NCBI GenBank assembly: GCA_022641835.1 | Contig: CP048716.1 | Coordinates: forward strand, 1,952,891-2,016,890 | Source of the DNA: Petasospora fabianii | Lineage: Eukaryota > Ascomycota > Saccharomycetes > Phaffomycetales > Wickerhamomycetaceae | Direction of reading: 5' to 3' | Length of the DNA: 64,000 nucleotides | Shown here: in pieces, positions 50,887 to 62,177 of the stretch | How the letters are laid out: every line of letters starts with the position of its first letter | How positions within the stretch are numbered: the stretch's first letter is position 1 | Notes under the pieces: model-generated | What the model was told of the DNA's origin: nothing | What the model saw: only the letters and a program-made list of their open reading frames with translations | Database searches by the model: none | Program-made: the position numbers and the translations under genes

Positions 50887-52683
50887 TCACTTCCCCTGCA
50901 TTGCCTTCAATCTAGCCTCAGCAGCTCTAGCCATCTGCTCTCTCATCACCCTTCTGCGCTGCTCCTCAGTCAATGTGCTGAGATTGGCTTGAGCAGTGCT
51001 AACACCGCCCAGTTTTTGCTTTGGACCTTTCACAACTGGCGTGTCCTTTTTCAGTTCCTGTTCAATCAAATCTTTCTTCTCCTGGTCCTCCCTATCCTTG
51101 GCTTCCTGCTCAGCCTTCTCAACCTCTTCGCGTGAGATGGCAGGACCGATATGTGTTGCAGGCCAGTCCTGCGCTGATTCACCAAGTTCATGTCTCAACA
51201 TCTGGAATGACTGACGAGTAGCCTTGTTAGCAGAAACGTCGTATGCAGTTCTTCCATTGGCGTTTTGACCAGTCAAGTCTGCTTTCAAGGTCTTTACTAT
51301 GACTGGGATGAGGCCCTTAATACCATGAGCAGCAGCGTAGTGGAGTATAGTTGGTGTGTTGTAGTACTCTGACTCTGGTTGGAGTTTGAAGTCACCACTA
51401 AGTTTGTTCTTCTTCATATATGTCATCAGAACTGGTCCTCTTGCCTTCTTCAAGTACCCCACGATCTCCTTCGTGTGTTTCACCTCTGGTGACTCCTCCA
51501 CCATTTTCTTTTCCTTCTGTAAAGTACTCTGCTTAAGCTGTTCCTGTTGCTGTTTCAACTTGCTCTTCTTCTCATCAATTTTTGGCTTATCAGTGACCGA
51601 CAGGTATGTCAAGTTCACCCAAGCCCTCTTCAACTCGCCGGCAGTGGCCCTCTTGGTGGTGAATGGGAATGCTCTGATTCTCGGATCGTTGCTCTTTAAC
51701 ACGGCACCTTCATATCCAATGAGAATAGCTCTGCTCTGAGCACCAGTCGCACGAATGAAGATAGACTCACAGTCATCAAGATGTCCCTTCCATTGTCTGA
51801 GCAGGTCTCTAACCTCATTCTGAAGAGCAGCCTCATTAGCACGACGCAAGTTTGAACCAGCAGAGTTAGCCTTACCCTTGGCATTGTCCATGGCAGACTG
51901 AGAACCACCCTGTTTTCTTCTGGTTGTGTACTTGTGCATAGTCTTGTTCACTATGAAGTCAACAGACTGATCAAGAATATTTTCACCTGGTTTCACAGTG
52001 TTACCCTTGGTGGATCTTGGAAGGTGGCTGACAATGGCGCCGGCAAAGTGACCACCACCAATCATAAAAAGAGCAGACTTCTTAGACTTTCCTGTGGTTT
52101 GCCAGCGCTTGAGAGCATCAATTGGATCCTCAATATCCTTGATACTAAAGATAGACTTGTATATGCCAAAGCATTTTTCCTCTGGAAGAAGATCTGACTT
52201 GAAGAGGATGAATGGAGATCTAGTGGCGAGATGACTGACAACACCACTAGACTCCTCCATTTGCAGTTGTTCCAGCTTCTGTATGCTCTTCTCAAAGATA
52301 GTATCAAGAGCAGCGGACTTGGAACGGTAATCTTTCGATACTTCTTCGTCTTCTGAATCACTAGCCTCAGATCCAGATATACTCTCGAGACCATCGGCCA
52401 ACTCTTCGAACTCTTCCTCAGTGAGCTCTGGGAGACCACGCTCTTGACGCTTAAGGTTCAACCTGTGAAGATCTGATTTGTAATATTCTCGATCCTTCAA
52501 TGATGGTGATAATGCTCGTGGTGCTGGTGATTCTTCTTTAGATATCGGAGAAATCTCTTGAGTTGTATCACTGTCAAAGTACATCAGCTGGAGCGAGTCC
52601 AGCACACGAGGCGAGAGCCCATAAACAAAAGTGTCTTCTTGACGATAATTTGATGGCTGCTTGTTGCTACCTTTACCTGTCAT
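50887..52683 (-). CDS. VMS1: Peptidyl-tRNA hydrolase-like Vms1 (ANKZF1 family)
   Basis: This 598-residue protein acts in ribosome-associated and mitochondrial quality control by releasing chains from stalled 60S subunits. The VLRF1 domain spans about 150-345 and includes ALFMIGGGHFAGAIV and RRKQGGSQ with catalytic Gln262. Two ankyrin repeats follow (ILHYAAAHGIKGLIP, NANGRTAYDVSANK). A coiled coil and a C-terminal Cdc48-binding VIM-like motif (QMARAAEARLKAM) end the protein. The N-terminal zinc finger is degenerate: the KSDLHRLNLKRQ half remains, but the paired cysteines and first His (now Tyr68) are missing. It lies directly downstream of HEM12 on the same strand, as in S. cerevisiae. Confidence 0.93.
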   Translation of the reverse strand: MTGKGSNKQPSNYRQEDTFVYGLSPRVLDSLQLMYFDSDTTQEISPISKEESPAPRALSPSLKDREYYKSDLHRLNLKRQERGLPELTEEEFEELADGLESISGSEASDSEDEEVSKDYRSKSAALDTIFEKSIQKLEQLQMEESSGVVSHLATRSPFILFKSDLLPEEKCFGIYKSIFSIKDIEDPIDALKRWQTTGKSKKSALFMIGGGHFAGAIVSHLPRSTKGNTVKPGENILDQSVDFIVNKTMHKYTTRRKQGGSQSAMDNAKGKANSAGSNLRRANEAALQNEVRDLLRQWKGHLDDCESIFIRATGAQSRAILIGYEGAVLKSNDPRIRAFPFTTKRATAGELKRAWVNLTYLSVTDKPKIDEKKSKLKQQQEQLKQSTLQKEKKMVEESPEVKHTKEIVGYLKKARGPVLMTYMKKNKLSGDFKLQPESEYYNTPTILHYAAAHGIKGLIPVIVKTLKADLTGQNANGRTAYDVSANKATRQSFQMLRHELGESAQDWPATHIGPAISREEVEKAEQEAKDREDQEKKDLIEQELKKDTPVVKGPKQKLGGVSTAQANLSTLTEEQRRRVMREQMARAAEARLKAMQGK

Positions 52684-52937
52684 TGTTAGGTTTCCGGTCA
52701 GATGGGGCGAAGGAAAGGGAGCTTAGGTTGAGATGAGGAAAAGTGGCGATATACTACTTCTCTTATAGACATCGCTTTTCGGCCTCTCGCGCGAGCGATT
52801 GAGAACATTTTCCGGGGAGATCGTGTCCCCCATCACCAAATCGGGCCTGATACGTCCTTAAACCATATTAAATGCTTCGAGTCATGCTATTTGAGAACTT
52901 TTATATACATTCGGTCTATTATGCTCGGTCTAACGGC

Positions 52938-54083
52938 TTACTGTGAACCGATTCTGTGACACTCCTTAAGGAAGTGACGGATCTGCTCAGGGTCCATGAA
53001 TGGGTGGGTACCATGACCAAAGTTGATGATGTAGTTCTTCTTACCACCACCAAAGCCCTTGATCATAGCCTCAACCTTCTTAGTAATTGTCTCCTTGCTT
53101 CCGTACATGCAACCTGGGTCCAAGTTACCCTGAAGTGTGACACGGCCATTGGCAACCTTGACGGCATCCTCTGGGTTGTAGAGCCAGTCAAGAGAAACAC
53201 AGTTGTAGCCAGACTCACAAAGATCGTCAAGAGCATACCAAGATCCCTTAGCAAAAGCGGTGAGTGGGATCTGCTCGGTAATACCAAGCTCTTTCAAACG
53301 AAGTGGAAGCTTAGCCGAGATCTGTCTGAGGTACGGAAGAGAGAATTCCTTGAACTCAGCTGGACCAAGTTCACCACCCCAGGATTCAAACACTTGGAGC
53401 ATTTGAGCACCAGCAACCACTTGCTGGGCGAGGAATTCAATGGCAACATCTGTGATGCGCTGAAGCAGCTCATGGGAGGCTTCTGGGTACTTGTAGATCC
53501 ACTCCTTGGCAAATCTGAACATCTTAGAGCCACCACCCTCGGTCATGTATACCAGTAGCGTCCATGGAGCACCACAGAATCCCAAAAGTGGTACTCTACC
53601 ATCCAATTTCTTTCTGGTGAGTGTAATGGCTTTAAAAGCCCAGTCCAACTCTTTGAGAACATCGACATCTTCTGTAAGTTTCTGCAAATCCTCTGGCTTT
53701 CTAAGTGGGTCAGTGAAGTGTGGGCCCTGTTTCTCAATCATCTCAACGTTCATACCCATAGCTTGAGGAATGACAAGGATATCAGAGAAAATGATAGCGG
53801 CATCAATGAGACCGTCAAAATGATCGATTGGCTGGATGGTGATGGTGGAAGCGGTCTCAGCATCGTGACATGTCTCGAAGAAGTCACGACCGGCTTTGAC
53901 CTCATGGTACTCTGGTAAGTAACGACCAGCTTGTCTCTAATGGGACGCTAGTTAGTAATTTGAAAAGAGATGCAGGACTGATTAAAATTGACATACCATG
54001 ATCCAAATCGGTGGTCTCTCAACATCCTCACCACGAGCAGCTCTCAAGATGAGGTCATTTTTCAAAGGTGCAAACTCTGGCAT
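52938..54083 (-). CDS. HEM12: Uroporphyrinogen decarboxylase with one intron
   Basis: The spliced CDS is 54083-53997 and 53936-52938, giving 361 residues (S. cerevisiae: 362). The 60-base intron has GTATGT, TTACTAAC and TTAG. Exon 1 ends in PPIWIM and exon 2 starts [10 protein letters not shown], rejoining the first UROD signature [13 protein letters not shown] exactly. The catalytic Asp is in [12 protein letters not shown], and the second signature region [13 protein letters not shown] is present. The enzyme makes coproporphyrinogen III in cytosolic heme synthesis. The tail ends [14 protein letters not shown]. The intron is absent from S. cerevisiae HEM12 as I recall. Confidence 0.95.
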
Positions 54084-54534
54084 TCTATCAAGCGGTAAGA
54101 TCTGTTTCCTTGATTGTAAACGAAACGGGGGGTCCCAGATATTCCGTTATCGAGGTTCAAGTACCACTTAAGTCGCTGTTTTTCATCCATCTCGAGAGCA
54201 AATATAAGCTTATGGTGCCCAGGGCCTTGCTCACCCGGGTATCGGTGACAGCGATCCTGGTTTTTTTTCGCCAATCCACCTAATACGGCAAAGGGGAGCG
54301 GTGATCGCCAATTTGCGTAAAATAGCGCAAAATGGCATACTTTGGCACACTTTTGGCTTTAGCGCAAGCCTTTGTCGTCCCCACACGCAAATTGGAGGGA
54401 TCACCCTACTCTACTCCGCACGGCCAAAAGAATGCCTCCTTTCTGCGTGTCATCTCAAGGACTCGATACCAGTCTCTTGACGTTTGATTGTAGGAGTCAT
54501 TCAATAGGAAGAGGAGAGAACATATTATCGAAGG
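54084..54534. other. Divergent promoter HEM12/unknown gene
   Basis: This region shows repeated GCAAAAT/GCGTAAAAT-like motifs around 54314-54333. No gene is seen. Confidence 0.35.
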
Positions 54535-55533
54535 ATGTCATACCGTGGGATACGCCCACTGAGGTCACTCCTCCGCTTCCACTTCCACGAAGACACGCTC
54601 TTCCACATGACCCCGCAGACCACCATCATCAACAAGCTGATACTCGACAACGACACAACACAACTCATCAAGCCAAATCAGGAGTGGCTATTGCAGAGAT
54701 CGTTTGAGCGTACTTTGGGCTCGCATAAGACATCCTATGGTACACTTGAAGGGCGATCCCTTGCAAAGTTATACGCGAGGGCATATCGTCCCTTCATTAG
54801 CAAAACCGATCTTGACAAGTTCTTTGGAACGGCACATGCAATCCAAGAGTTGAAACAGAGTGTAAGGTACCATGCTTCCTTGAGAGATGACGCCTCCGAT
54901 ACTCTCCATCTGTTATCCGCAATTCCCAACACCGACTTTGGTATCATCAGGGGTGAATATTTTGTCTCACTCGGTGCCTTGAGAGGGTACGCTAGACTAC
55001 TTTCTTATGCAAACGACAACTTATTTAGGGGACACTTGAAGCAAAATGTCAACTTCACTGAACCAATGGGTATGAATGACTCCGGTGAGTGTGAGAAAAA
55101 CTTGAAGAAATATTTAAAGGGGAGCTCGAGTCTTCAAACCAACACACAAGTGAAAAACTACATCGTTGTCAACTCTCCACAAACGTCTGAGTTCTTCACA
55201 GGATTGGCCTCAAATTTGGGAACAAGGATTATTGTGATGACTGGTGGTACCTTCTCGAAGGCAAGTTCCACTGTCGAAACACATTTGTACGAGCTGGACT
55301 CTGCGACACGTCGTGGTGATACTCATCGCACAGAACAGATCAGAAATGAACTCTTGAGTATGAAATTCGTGGCTATAAAGAATCACGCAGAGCTGACTCA
55401 GTTCATTGAAGCTGTCAGTGCTGATGCATCATCTAATGTCATAAGAGCAAGAACTCTCCCGGATACGGCATCTGCCATGGAGGGCACGCTCAGAGACATG
55501 GAGTTAAGTATCCTTGGAAGGGGCTGGGACTAG
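54535..55533 (+). CDS. Unknown protein, possibly mitochondrial
   Basis: This 332-residue protein has a basic, hydrophobic N-terminus without acidic residues (MSYRGIRPLRSLLRFHF), consistent with a mitochondrial presequence. It contains no membrane segment and no motif I recognise. It is largely mixed helix, with RSFERTLGSHKTSYGT, FGIIRGEYFVSLGALRGYARLL and FFTGLASNLGTRIIVMTGG as its more ordered stretches. It ends near MEGTLRDMELSILGRGWD. Codon use looks like the neighbours. A mitochondrial translation or assembly factor is conceivable but is only a guess. It is divergent from HEM12. Confidence 0.65.
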   Translation: MSYRGIRPLRSLLRFHFHEDTLFHMTPQTTIINKLILDNDTTQLIKPNQEWLLQRSFERTLGSHKTSYGTLEGRSLAKLYARAYRPFISKTDLDKFFGTAHAIQELKQSVRYHASLRDDASDTLHLLSAIPNTDFGIIRGEYFVSLGALRGYARLLSYANDNLFRGHLKQNVNFTEPMGMNDSGECEKNLKKYLKGSSSLQTNTQVKNYIVVNSPQTSEFFTGLASNLGTRIIVMTGGTFSKASSTVETHLYELDSATRRGDTHRTEQIRNELLSMKFVAIKNHAELTQFIEAVSADASSNVIRARTLPDTASAMEGTLRDMELSILGRGWD

Positions 55534-55557
55534 ATCATAGACGACTCCTGATGAAAT

Positions 55558-55646
55558 CTTATTTATTCACTATTTATTATTTATTCACTATTTATTATTT
55601 ATTCACTATTTATTCACTATTTATTCACTATTTATTCACTATTTAT
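55558..55646. repeat. Tandem repeat of TATTTATTCAC interleaved with TATTTAT
   Basis: The 11-base unit TATTTATTCAC occurs six times, with 7-base TATTTAT units between some copies. It directly follows the stop of the upstream gene. Confidence 0.9.
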
Positions 55647-55671
55647 ATTTGATTAATTATTCGGAGATTGG

Positions 55672-55689
55672 ATATATATATATATATAT
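55672..55689. repeat. TA microsatellite
   Basis: About nine uninterrupted AT dinucleotides, likely length-polymorphic. Confidence 0.9.
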
Positions 55690-56753
55690 GGATATATACC
55701 ATTTTACTCTAATAGCATGAAAATCCATGGATCGAGTTTCTAAAAGTAACTGATGCCTGTAACCACGCAATTGAGGGATCCTATATCGAACGCACGAACG
55801 TTATGAATGTCCTACTCACACCTCCTTGCTTAAAAACACGACTCTACTGGTCCTTCTGCCTCTTCCAATTCAAGGAGATCATATTGGCTGCCTATGTGTA
55901 CCCCCATAACCCCGCATGAAAACGGTTCTCGGGCTTGGCGATGCCTAGGCACCGCGCATGAGCCTCTCTCCTATTAGCTGCCCTAACCGCTCTTGTGAAC
56001 ATCACACCACGAAGTTTGAACCCTCCTTTACCATTTAACGATAGGATTTGTAAATCTTTCCTCTGTGAGTAGATGGGCGGTTTCTGAGGCTAGCCCCTCG
56101 GGTCGAGACGCCTTCTAGACTCAAGTCGCGCTGCTAATCGTTAAAGTACCCCGGCCAAGCACACCACTAAGAAGGATGAGAACGCCACCAATTAAAAATG
56201 CGTATGCAACGATCTTGAGAAAATCGCTTCTATCTTGAGGTGTTCTAGACTTTCTGAAGTTGGATATATGTAAGGCTGGTCAAAGTGGTCGCAGGAATGA
56301 CATCACGGTTAGACACCGGAGGCGCAGTTCGCACACGGAGAAGAAGCGGAGGGAAAACTTCCGACCTCTTGGCCAACGGTTGGCCTTGTGCCACTTACCA
56401 GATCCATTAGTTCGCAGTATGGGTTTAAGTCGCGTTTCGGTTTAACTGTGAACAAACTCCAAACTTGTTCGAGCCGACAAGTCTGCATCATCGTGGCCCT
56501 AGCACAGATATTCGTGGTACGTACAGTTCGTAACCGCAACATAAACTCAAATTGCTTAATAACTTAGCCTCACCTATAAAATCCTTTCTTTTTTTCTTTT
56601 CCGTGGGGTCCAAAAGCTCGAAGATTTTTTTCTTCACACACAAATTGCCTTCACTTCTAGAAGCAAACCTTGCGAAGTGTTGCACACTCCAACAATCGGT
56701 ACTGCAATCTGCGTACGCAGACTTCTCGGTATCAACTCCGCTACCGCAAAAGT

Positions 56754-56761
56754 TATATAAA
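56754..56761 (+). promoter_or_regulatory. TATA box of the SUN gene
   Basis: TATATAAA lies about 96 bases before the ATG. Confidence 0.5.
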
Positions 56762-56856
56762 CAGCAGACCCTTCTTTTGCTCAAAATGTCTGTAGCCTAT
56801 AAGCAATATTCCTAATTTTCTTTAGATATACAATCGGACTAAAATATACCCTCTTC

Positions 56857-57879
56857 ATGAAGTTCACTCATTCTACACTCGTCCCGATCGTCGCATTGGC
56901 AGTCACCGGTGCCAACGCCAAAGAGGATACACATATCAATGGTAAGAAGGTTAGCAGTTTGTTTAAGAAAAGTGGAACATGTTCATTCCCATCCAATAAG
57001 GGAATGGTTCCAGTCCAAAAGAGTGGTTCCAACGCTGGATGGGCAATGCACTCTGATCAGTCCTGTTCATATGGCTCCTGGTGTCCATTCGCCTGTCCAC
57101 CAGGACAGTTGATGAACCAATGGGATCCAGATGTCAAATCATACACCTACCCAGAATCACAATATGGTGGTGCTTGGTGTAACGAAAATGGTGAGTTGGA
57201 GTACAAGAGAGACGGAGACTGCTGTGTTGATGGTGTCGGTACCGTGAGTGCCAAAAACAAGGCGGGCTCTAACGTTGCCTTCTGTCAGACTGTGCTTCCA
57301 GGTAACGAGGAGATGTTGATCCCAACTGATGTTGATTCCAACGATGAGCAAACTCTTGCTGTTCCTGGTCCTAACTACTGGGATGGTTCCGCCGCTCACT
57401 ACTACGTCAACCCACCTGGTGTCTCTGTTAGTGATGGTTGTAAGTGGGGGTCCAAGGACAAACCATGGGGTAACTGGGCTCCATATGTTGCTGGTGCCAA
57501 CCAAGACAGTTCTAAGAACACATATGTCAAGATTGGTTGGAATCCAGTATATCTTGAAAATGATTGTCCATTCAAGAACACTAGACCAGACTTTGGTATT
57601 AGGGTCACTTGTGATGGTGGCTCTTGCACGGGCCTCCCTTGTGAGATTGACCCTTCCAAGAACGATGTCAATGAGATGAGTGGTGACCAGATCTCTGAAG
57701 GTGCTGGTGGTGCTACATTCTGTGTTGTCACTGCTGAGAATGGTGCCAAGGCCAAGATTGAGGTGTTCGAGTCTAGTGGATCCAGTAAAGTCAAGCGCGG
57801 TGAGCATGGTCATCACGCTCATGGTCGTGATGGCTCTCACCAGACCACTGTGGTTACTGTCACGGAAACAAGACGCTGA
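56857..57879 (+). CDS. SUN-family secreted cell-wall protein
   Basis: This 340-residue protein has a signal peptide (MKFTHSTLVPIVALAVTGANA). The SUN domain follows with its Cys pattern: CSFPSNKGMVPVQKSGSNAG, SCSYGSWCPFACPPGQ, QWDP, WCNENGE and CCVDG, and the family signature VKIGWNPVYLENDCPF. SUN proteins (Uth1, Sim1, Sun4, Nca3 in S. cerevisiae) act in cell separation and wall remodelling, with beta-glucan binding or hydrolysis reported. The Ser/Thr-rich linker usual before the domain is missing, and the tail is His-rich (EHGHHAHGRDGSH), so a divergent subgroup is likely. I do not assign a specific orthologue. Confidence 0.85.
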   Translation: MKFTHSTLVPIVALAVTGANAKEDTHINGKKVSSLFKKSGTCSFPSNKGMVPVQKSGSNAGWAMHSDQSCSYGSWCPFACPPGQLMNQWDPDVKSYTYPESQYGGAWCNENGELEYKRDGDCCVDGVGTVSAKNKAGSNVAFCQTVLPGNEEMLIPTDVDSNDEQTLAVPGPNYWDGSAAHYYVNPPGVSVSDGCKWGSKDKPWGNWAPYVAGANQDSSKNTYVKIGWNPVYLENDCPFKNTRPDFGIRVTCDGGSCTGLPCEIDPSKNDVNEMSGDQISEGAGGATFCVVTAENGAKAKIEVFESSGSSKVKRGEHGHHAHGRDGSHQTTVVTVTETRR

Positions 57880-58057
57880 ATTGGTAAAGAATATAGATTA
57901 AACTGTTCATAAAATAGTCGATGTAATATAATTTTTCAGTGCTTCACCAGAAGCAGAAGATCTAGTTCATTAAAAAGTTTGCTCCAGCCAACTTCATGAT
58001 AAAAAAAAATGACGTCTCCGGGGTTCGAGCAGAGGCGAAACAAAAAAAACAGAAGAA
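57880..58057. other. Short gap before tRNA-His
   Basis: No gene is seen. The bases downstream of the tRNA on its own strand read into a T-run (AAAAAAAA at 58042-58049 on the plus strand), suitable as a Pol III terminator. Confidence 0.5.
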
Positions 58058-58129
58058 TGCCATTACCTGGAATCGAACCTGGGTTTGCTCGGCCACAACG
58101 AACTGTACTAACCACTATACTATAATGGC
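58058..58129 (-). tRNA. tRNA-His(GTG)
   Basis: This 72-base tRNA on the minus strand has acceptor stem GCCATTA/TAATGGC plus A73. The D arm is GTATAGTGGTTAGTAC, the anticodon loop TTGTGGC has GTG, and the T arm is CCAGGTTCGATTCCTGG. It has no intron. The 5' G-1 of tRNA-His is added after transcription in eukaryotes, consistent with its absence from the stem. Confidence 0.95.
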
Positions 58130-58473
58130 TTCTGTTGCCTTCAAATCTGTACTGTTTGATCAGAGATCACAAATTGTCAGGCGAACTATGTATCAAAAGA
58201 ACCGCAAATTTGATTCTTTGGAGCTTACTCGGACCTAGAACTCTTTTTGCAAAGCTTGTCTGGCTCAGTGAGAATCCTCTTATCAATTGTTTAAACTAGT
58301 TAAGATCTAACCGAAGCTCATGATGGGCCATTCACTGCTCCTACATTAGAACCTTACACCAGCCAACCTTATACTAGCCACCCTTCATGGCTGACTACAA
58401 TCACTCTTTGTGCAATTACATTACATTACTAAAACAACTAACGTATCATTATGTACCAGATTAGTAGGCTCTG

Positions 58474-60192
58474 TCAAAGGACTTGGACCCAAAATGTCAT
58501 CTTCTCTCTCTTGATAGTAGCAGCCTCTTGCAATCTTGTTCTAGCTTCCTCTGTTGCATCCTCAACAGCAACATCGAAAACAACCATGTTCAAACCAATT
58601 GGAAGCTTGAGCTCAAACCTCGATGATAATCTTCTTCCTGTGTCGGCATAGTGAATTGAAGGCACTGGATTAACGCGCTCACCGTTAACTGTCAAGAAAG
58701 ACTGGTGTTTTTTCTCAACGAGAGAATCATGAAGTCCAAGAGACACTGAGACAGCACCTTGTTGACGATGAAGACTTAGTGTGTATGATGAGACGTCAAT
58801 GTCTGATGCCTCGAATGTGTGCTCGAACCAGTTCTGTGATGTCTGGATAAGTGGAGCGTTTGGAAGTGGTCTTTGTAACTGCTTGTACAAACTTCTCGAA
58901 GATGAGAAGTTGATCTCTTGTATGTATCTCTCATCCTTAGACTTAGAGGCAGTACCTCTTGGTTTAGTGGATGGTAGTTTGACTGCTGGAGTTTCTGGCT
59001 TGGCCTCTTCTTCTTCAACTTGGCTGGTCTCTTCCTCTTCACTGGATTCTGGGTCTTCAATCTTTTGAGTCTCCCCTGTGAGTGGGTTCAGAAGACTGTG
59101 GCCATGAATACCCATCTCACCTGGAATTGAAAGCCCCCCGCTTTGTCTATTGTGGAGTGTGAGACTGAGCTTGGTCTTTGGTGGTTTGAGCTTGAGTTTG
59201 AGTGAAGGGCCAGGCGTATCTCTTTGCTGAAGGAGGGCAACACGAGCAGCCTCGATTTCTCTGTTGATCTCGGCCATTCTAGCATGGAAGTAATCTTGTA
59301 AGACTCTGGAATCGGAGTACAATAGAGTACCTGGCTCGTTGTACAACTGGGCGTTCTTCCAAACCAACTCAACTTGGTTCTGGAATTGACCCATAGACTT
59401 CACCTTACCAGCAAGGATGTTGTCCCTCACTGTACCCAAAGCCATTGGTTTCTTGACAACGTGATAGTAGTCAGGGAATTCTCTGCGGCTGACTTCATTA
59501 GTAAATGGCTTACCGATAACAACACCGTCAACAGTGTAATTCATCAACTCATCAAGCACCATCAAGAATCTGGCCTTCTGAGTCATACCTGAGGCGGGCG
59601 TTCCTGGTGTTCCGGGTGTTTGAGCAGGTGTGGATGGAGCAGCTGGTGCCTTAATCTTGATCTTCAATCCAGACTTTGCTGGGGTAGATGGCTTCTTCTT
59701 GTCACTATCGGAATCCTCGTTGTATTCATCATCTTCGTCCTCTTGATTGTCCTCCTGTTTGATGTCAGCCTCCTCTTCTTCCGATCCCGGTGTTGGTTCT
59801 TTCTTTGAAGTGTATTGTGACACTTGGTCTTTGACAAAGTTCAGAATCATGATGGAGTTTCGTGCGATCTCACTGTCTTCAACATTGTAAGTATTGGCAT
59901 TATCGGCCATGAGCTGGAAGTCAGCGAGGAAGTCTTCTGCAGATTGATATGCCTTGTTGTTGTACTTCTGCTTAATCTCGTGAATGGAAATAGGTGTGTC
60001 AATGGTTTCATAGTAGTCTGCAAGGAGTTTCTTCGGTGGGAGCTTGATAAAGTCGATAGCCGTTGGCAAGCTGGTAACGAGCTTGATTGTGGACTCGATG
60101 AACGAATAGAGCTCAGGAGCTGCGACTGTTTTTTGCTTCTTCGCGCCGGCGGAGTCTCTAGCCTCGCTCTTTCTCTTCTTGAATTTTCCCAT
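58474..60192 (-). CDS. RSC4: RSC chromatin-remodelling subunit Rsc4
   Basis: This 572-residue protein begins with a basic nuclear N-terminus (MGKFKKRKSEARDSAGAKKQK) and has tandem bromodomains. Bromodomain 1 is around 28-125 (DYYETIDTPISIHEIKQKY, DNANTYN). Bromodomain 2 is around 205-310 (FPDYYHVVKKPMALGTVRDN, NAQLYNEP). An acidic linker separates them. The C-terminal 180 residues (ERYIQEINFSSSRSLYKQLQ) match the Rsc4 C-terminal region. Rsc4 recruits RSC to acetylated histone H3 (K14ac in S. cerevisiae). Length is near S. cerevisiae Rsc4 (625). Confidence 0.9.
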   Translation of the reverse strand: MGKFKKRKSEARDSAGAKKQKTVAAPELYSFIESTIKLVTSLPTAIDFIKLPPKKLLADYYETIDTPISIHEIKQKYNNKAYQSAEDFLADFQLMADNANTYNVEDSEIARNSIMILNFVKDQVSQYTSKKEPTPGSEEEEADIKQEDNQEDEDDEYNEDSDSDKKKPSTPAKSGLKIKIKAPAAPSTPAQTPGTPGTPASGMTQKARFLMVLDELMNYTVDGVVIGKPFTNEVSRREFPDYYHVVKKPMALGTVRDNILAGKVKSMGQFQNQVELVWKNAQLYNEPGTLLYSDSRVLQDYFHARMAEINREIEAARVALLQQRDTPGPSLKLKLKPPKTKLSLTLHNRQSGGLSIPGEMGIHGHSLLNPLTGETQKIEDPESSEEEETSQVEEEEAKPETPAVKLPSTKPRGTASKSKDERYIQEINFSSSRSLYKQLQRPLPNAPLIQTSQNWFEHTFEASDIDVSSYTLSLHRQQGAVSVSLGLHDSLVEKKHQSFLTVNGERVNPVPSIHYADTGRRLSSRFELKLPIGLNMVVFDVAVEDATEEARTRLQEAATIKREKMTFWVQVL

Positions 60193-61880
<1,688 letters not shown>

Positions 61881-62103
61881 GATTCGAATGTCGAGCAGAA
61901 GCTAATCGATTGGGAAGTAGCTGTGCAAAGGAACGTTGGGGCCATTGAAACAATAGGCGCGGATAATAAGGGCTTCAAATATGTCAACGCATCATCTTTT
62001 CTTGATAAATAATACAAATACAGCATAATCAAGATATGTAGAACGCTACAGTCTCTTCAAGGCATCCAAATGGTTTTTTCGGAGAGGCAATAAAAAAAGA
62101 AAG

Positions 62104-62177
62104 TGATCCCTAGCAGGATCGAACTGCTGATCTTGGCGTTATTAGCACCACGCCTTAACCAACTGGGCCAAGGGATC
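62104..62177 (-). tRNA. tRNA-Ile(AAT)
   Basis: This 74-base tRNA on the minus strand has acceptor stem GATCCCT/AGGGATC plus A73. The D arm is GGCCCAGTTGGTTAAGGC, the anticodon loop CTAATAA has AAT, and the T arm is AGCAGTTCGATCCTGCT. It has no intron. On its own strand it is followed by ACTTTCTTTTTT, a Pol III terminator (A-run at 62092-62099 on the plus strand). A34 is expected to be modified to inosine. Confidence 0.95.

Larger units (their letters stand above)
55534..56856. other. Intergenic region with AT-rich tandem repeats and a possible small membrane ORF
   Basis: The left part holds the TATTTATTCAC array and a TA microsatellite. On the minus strand at 56279-56121 a 52-codon frame contains a convincing membrane helix (KIVAYAFLIGGVLILLSGVL) but no ATG; see findings. 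The right end is the promoter of the SUN gene, with TATATAAA at 56754-56761. Confidence 0.4.
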
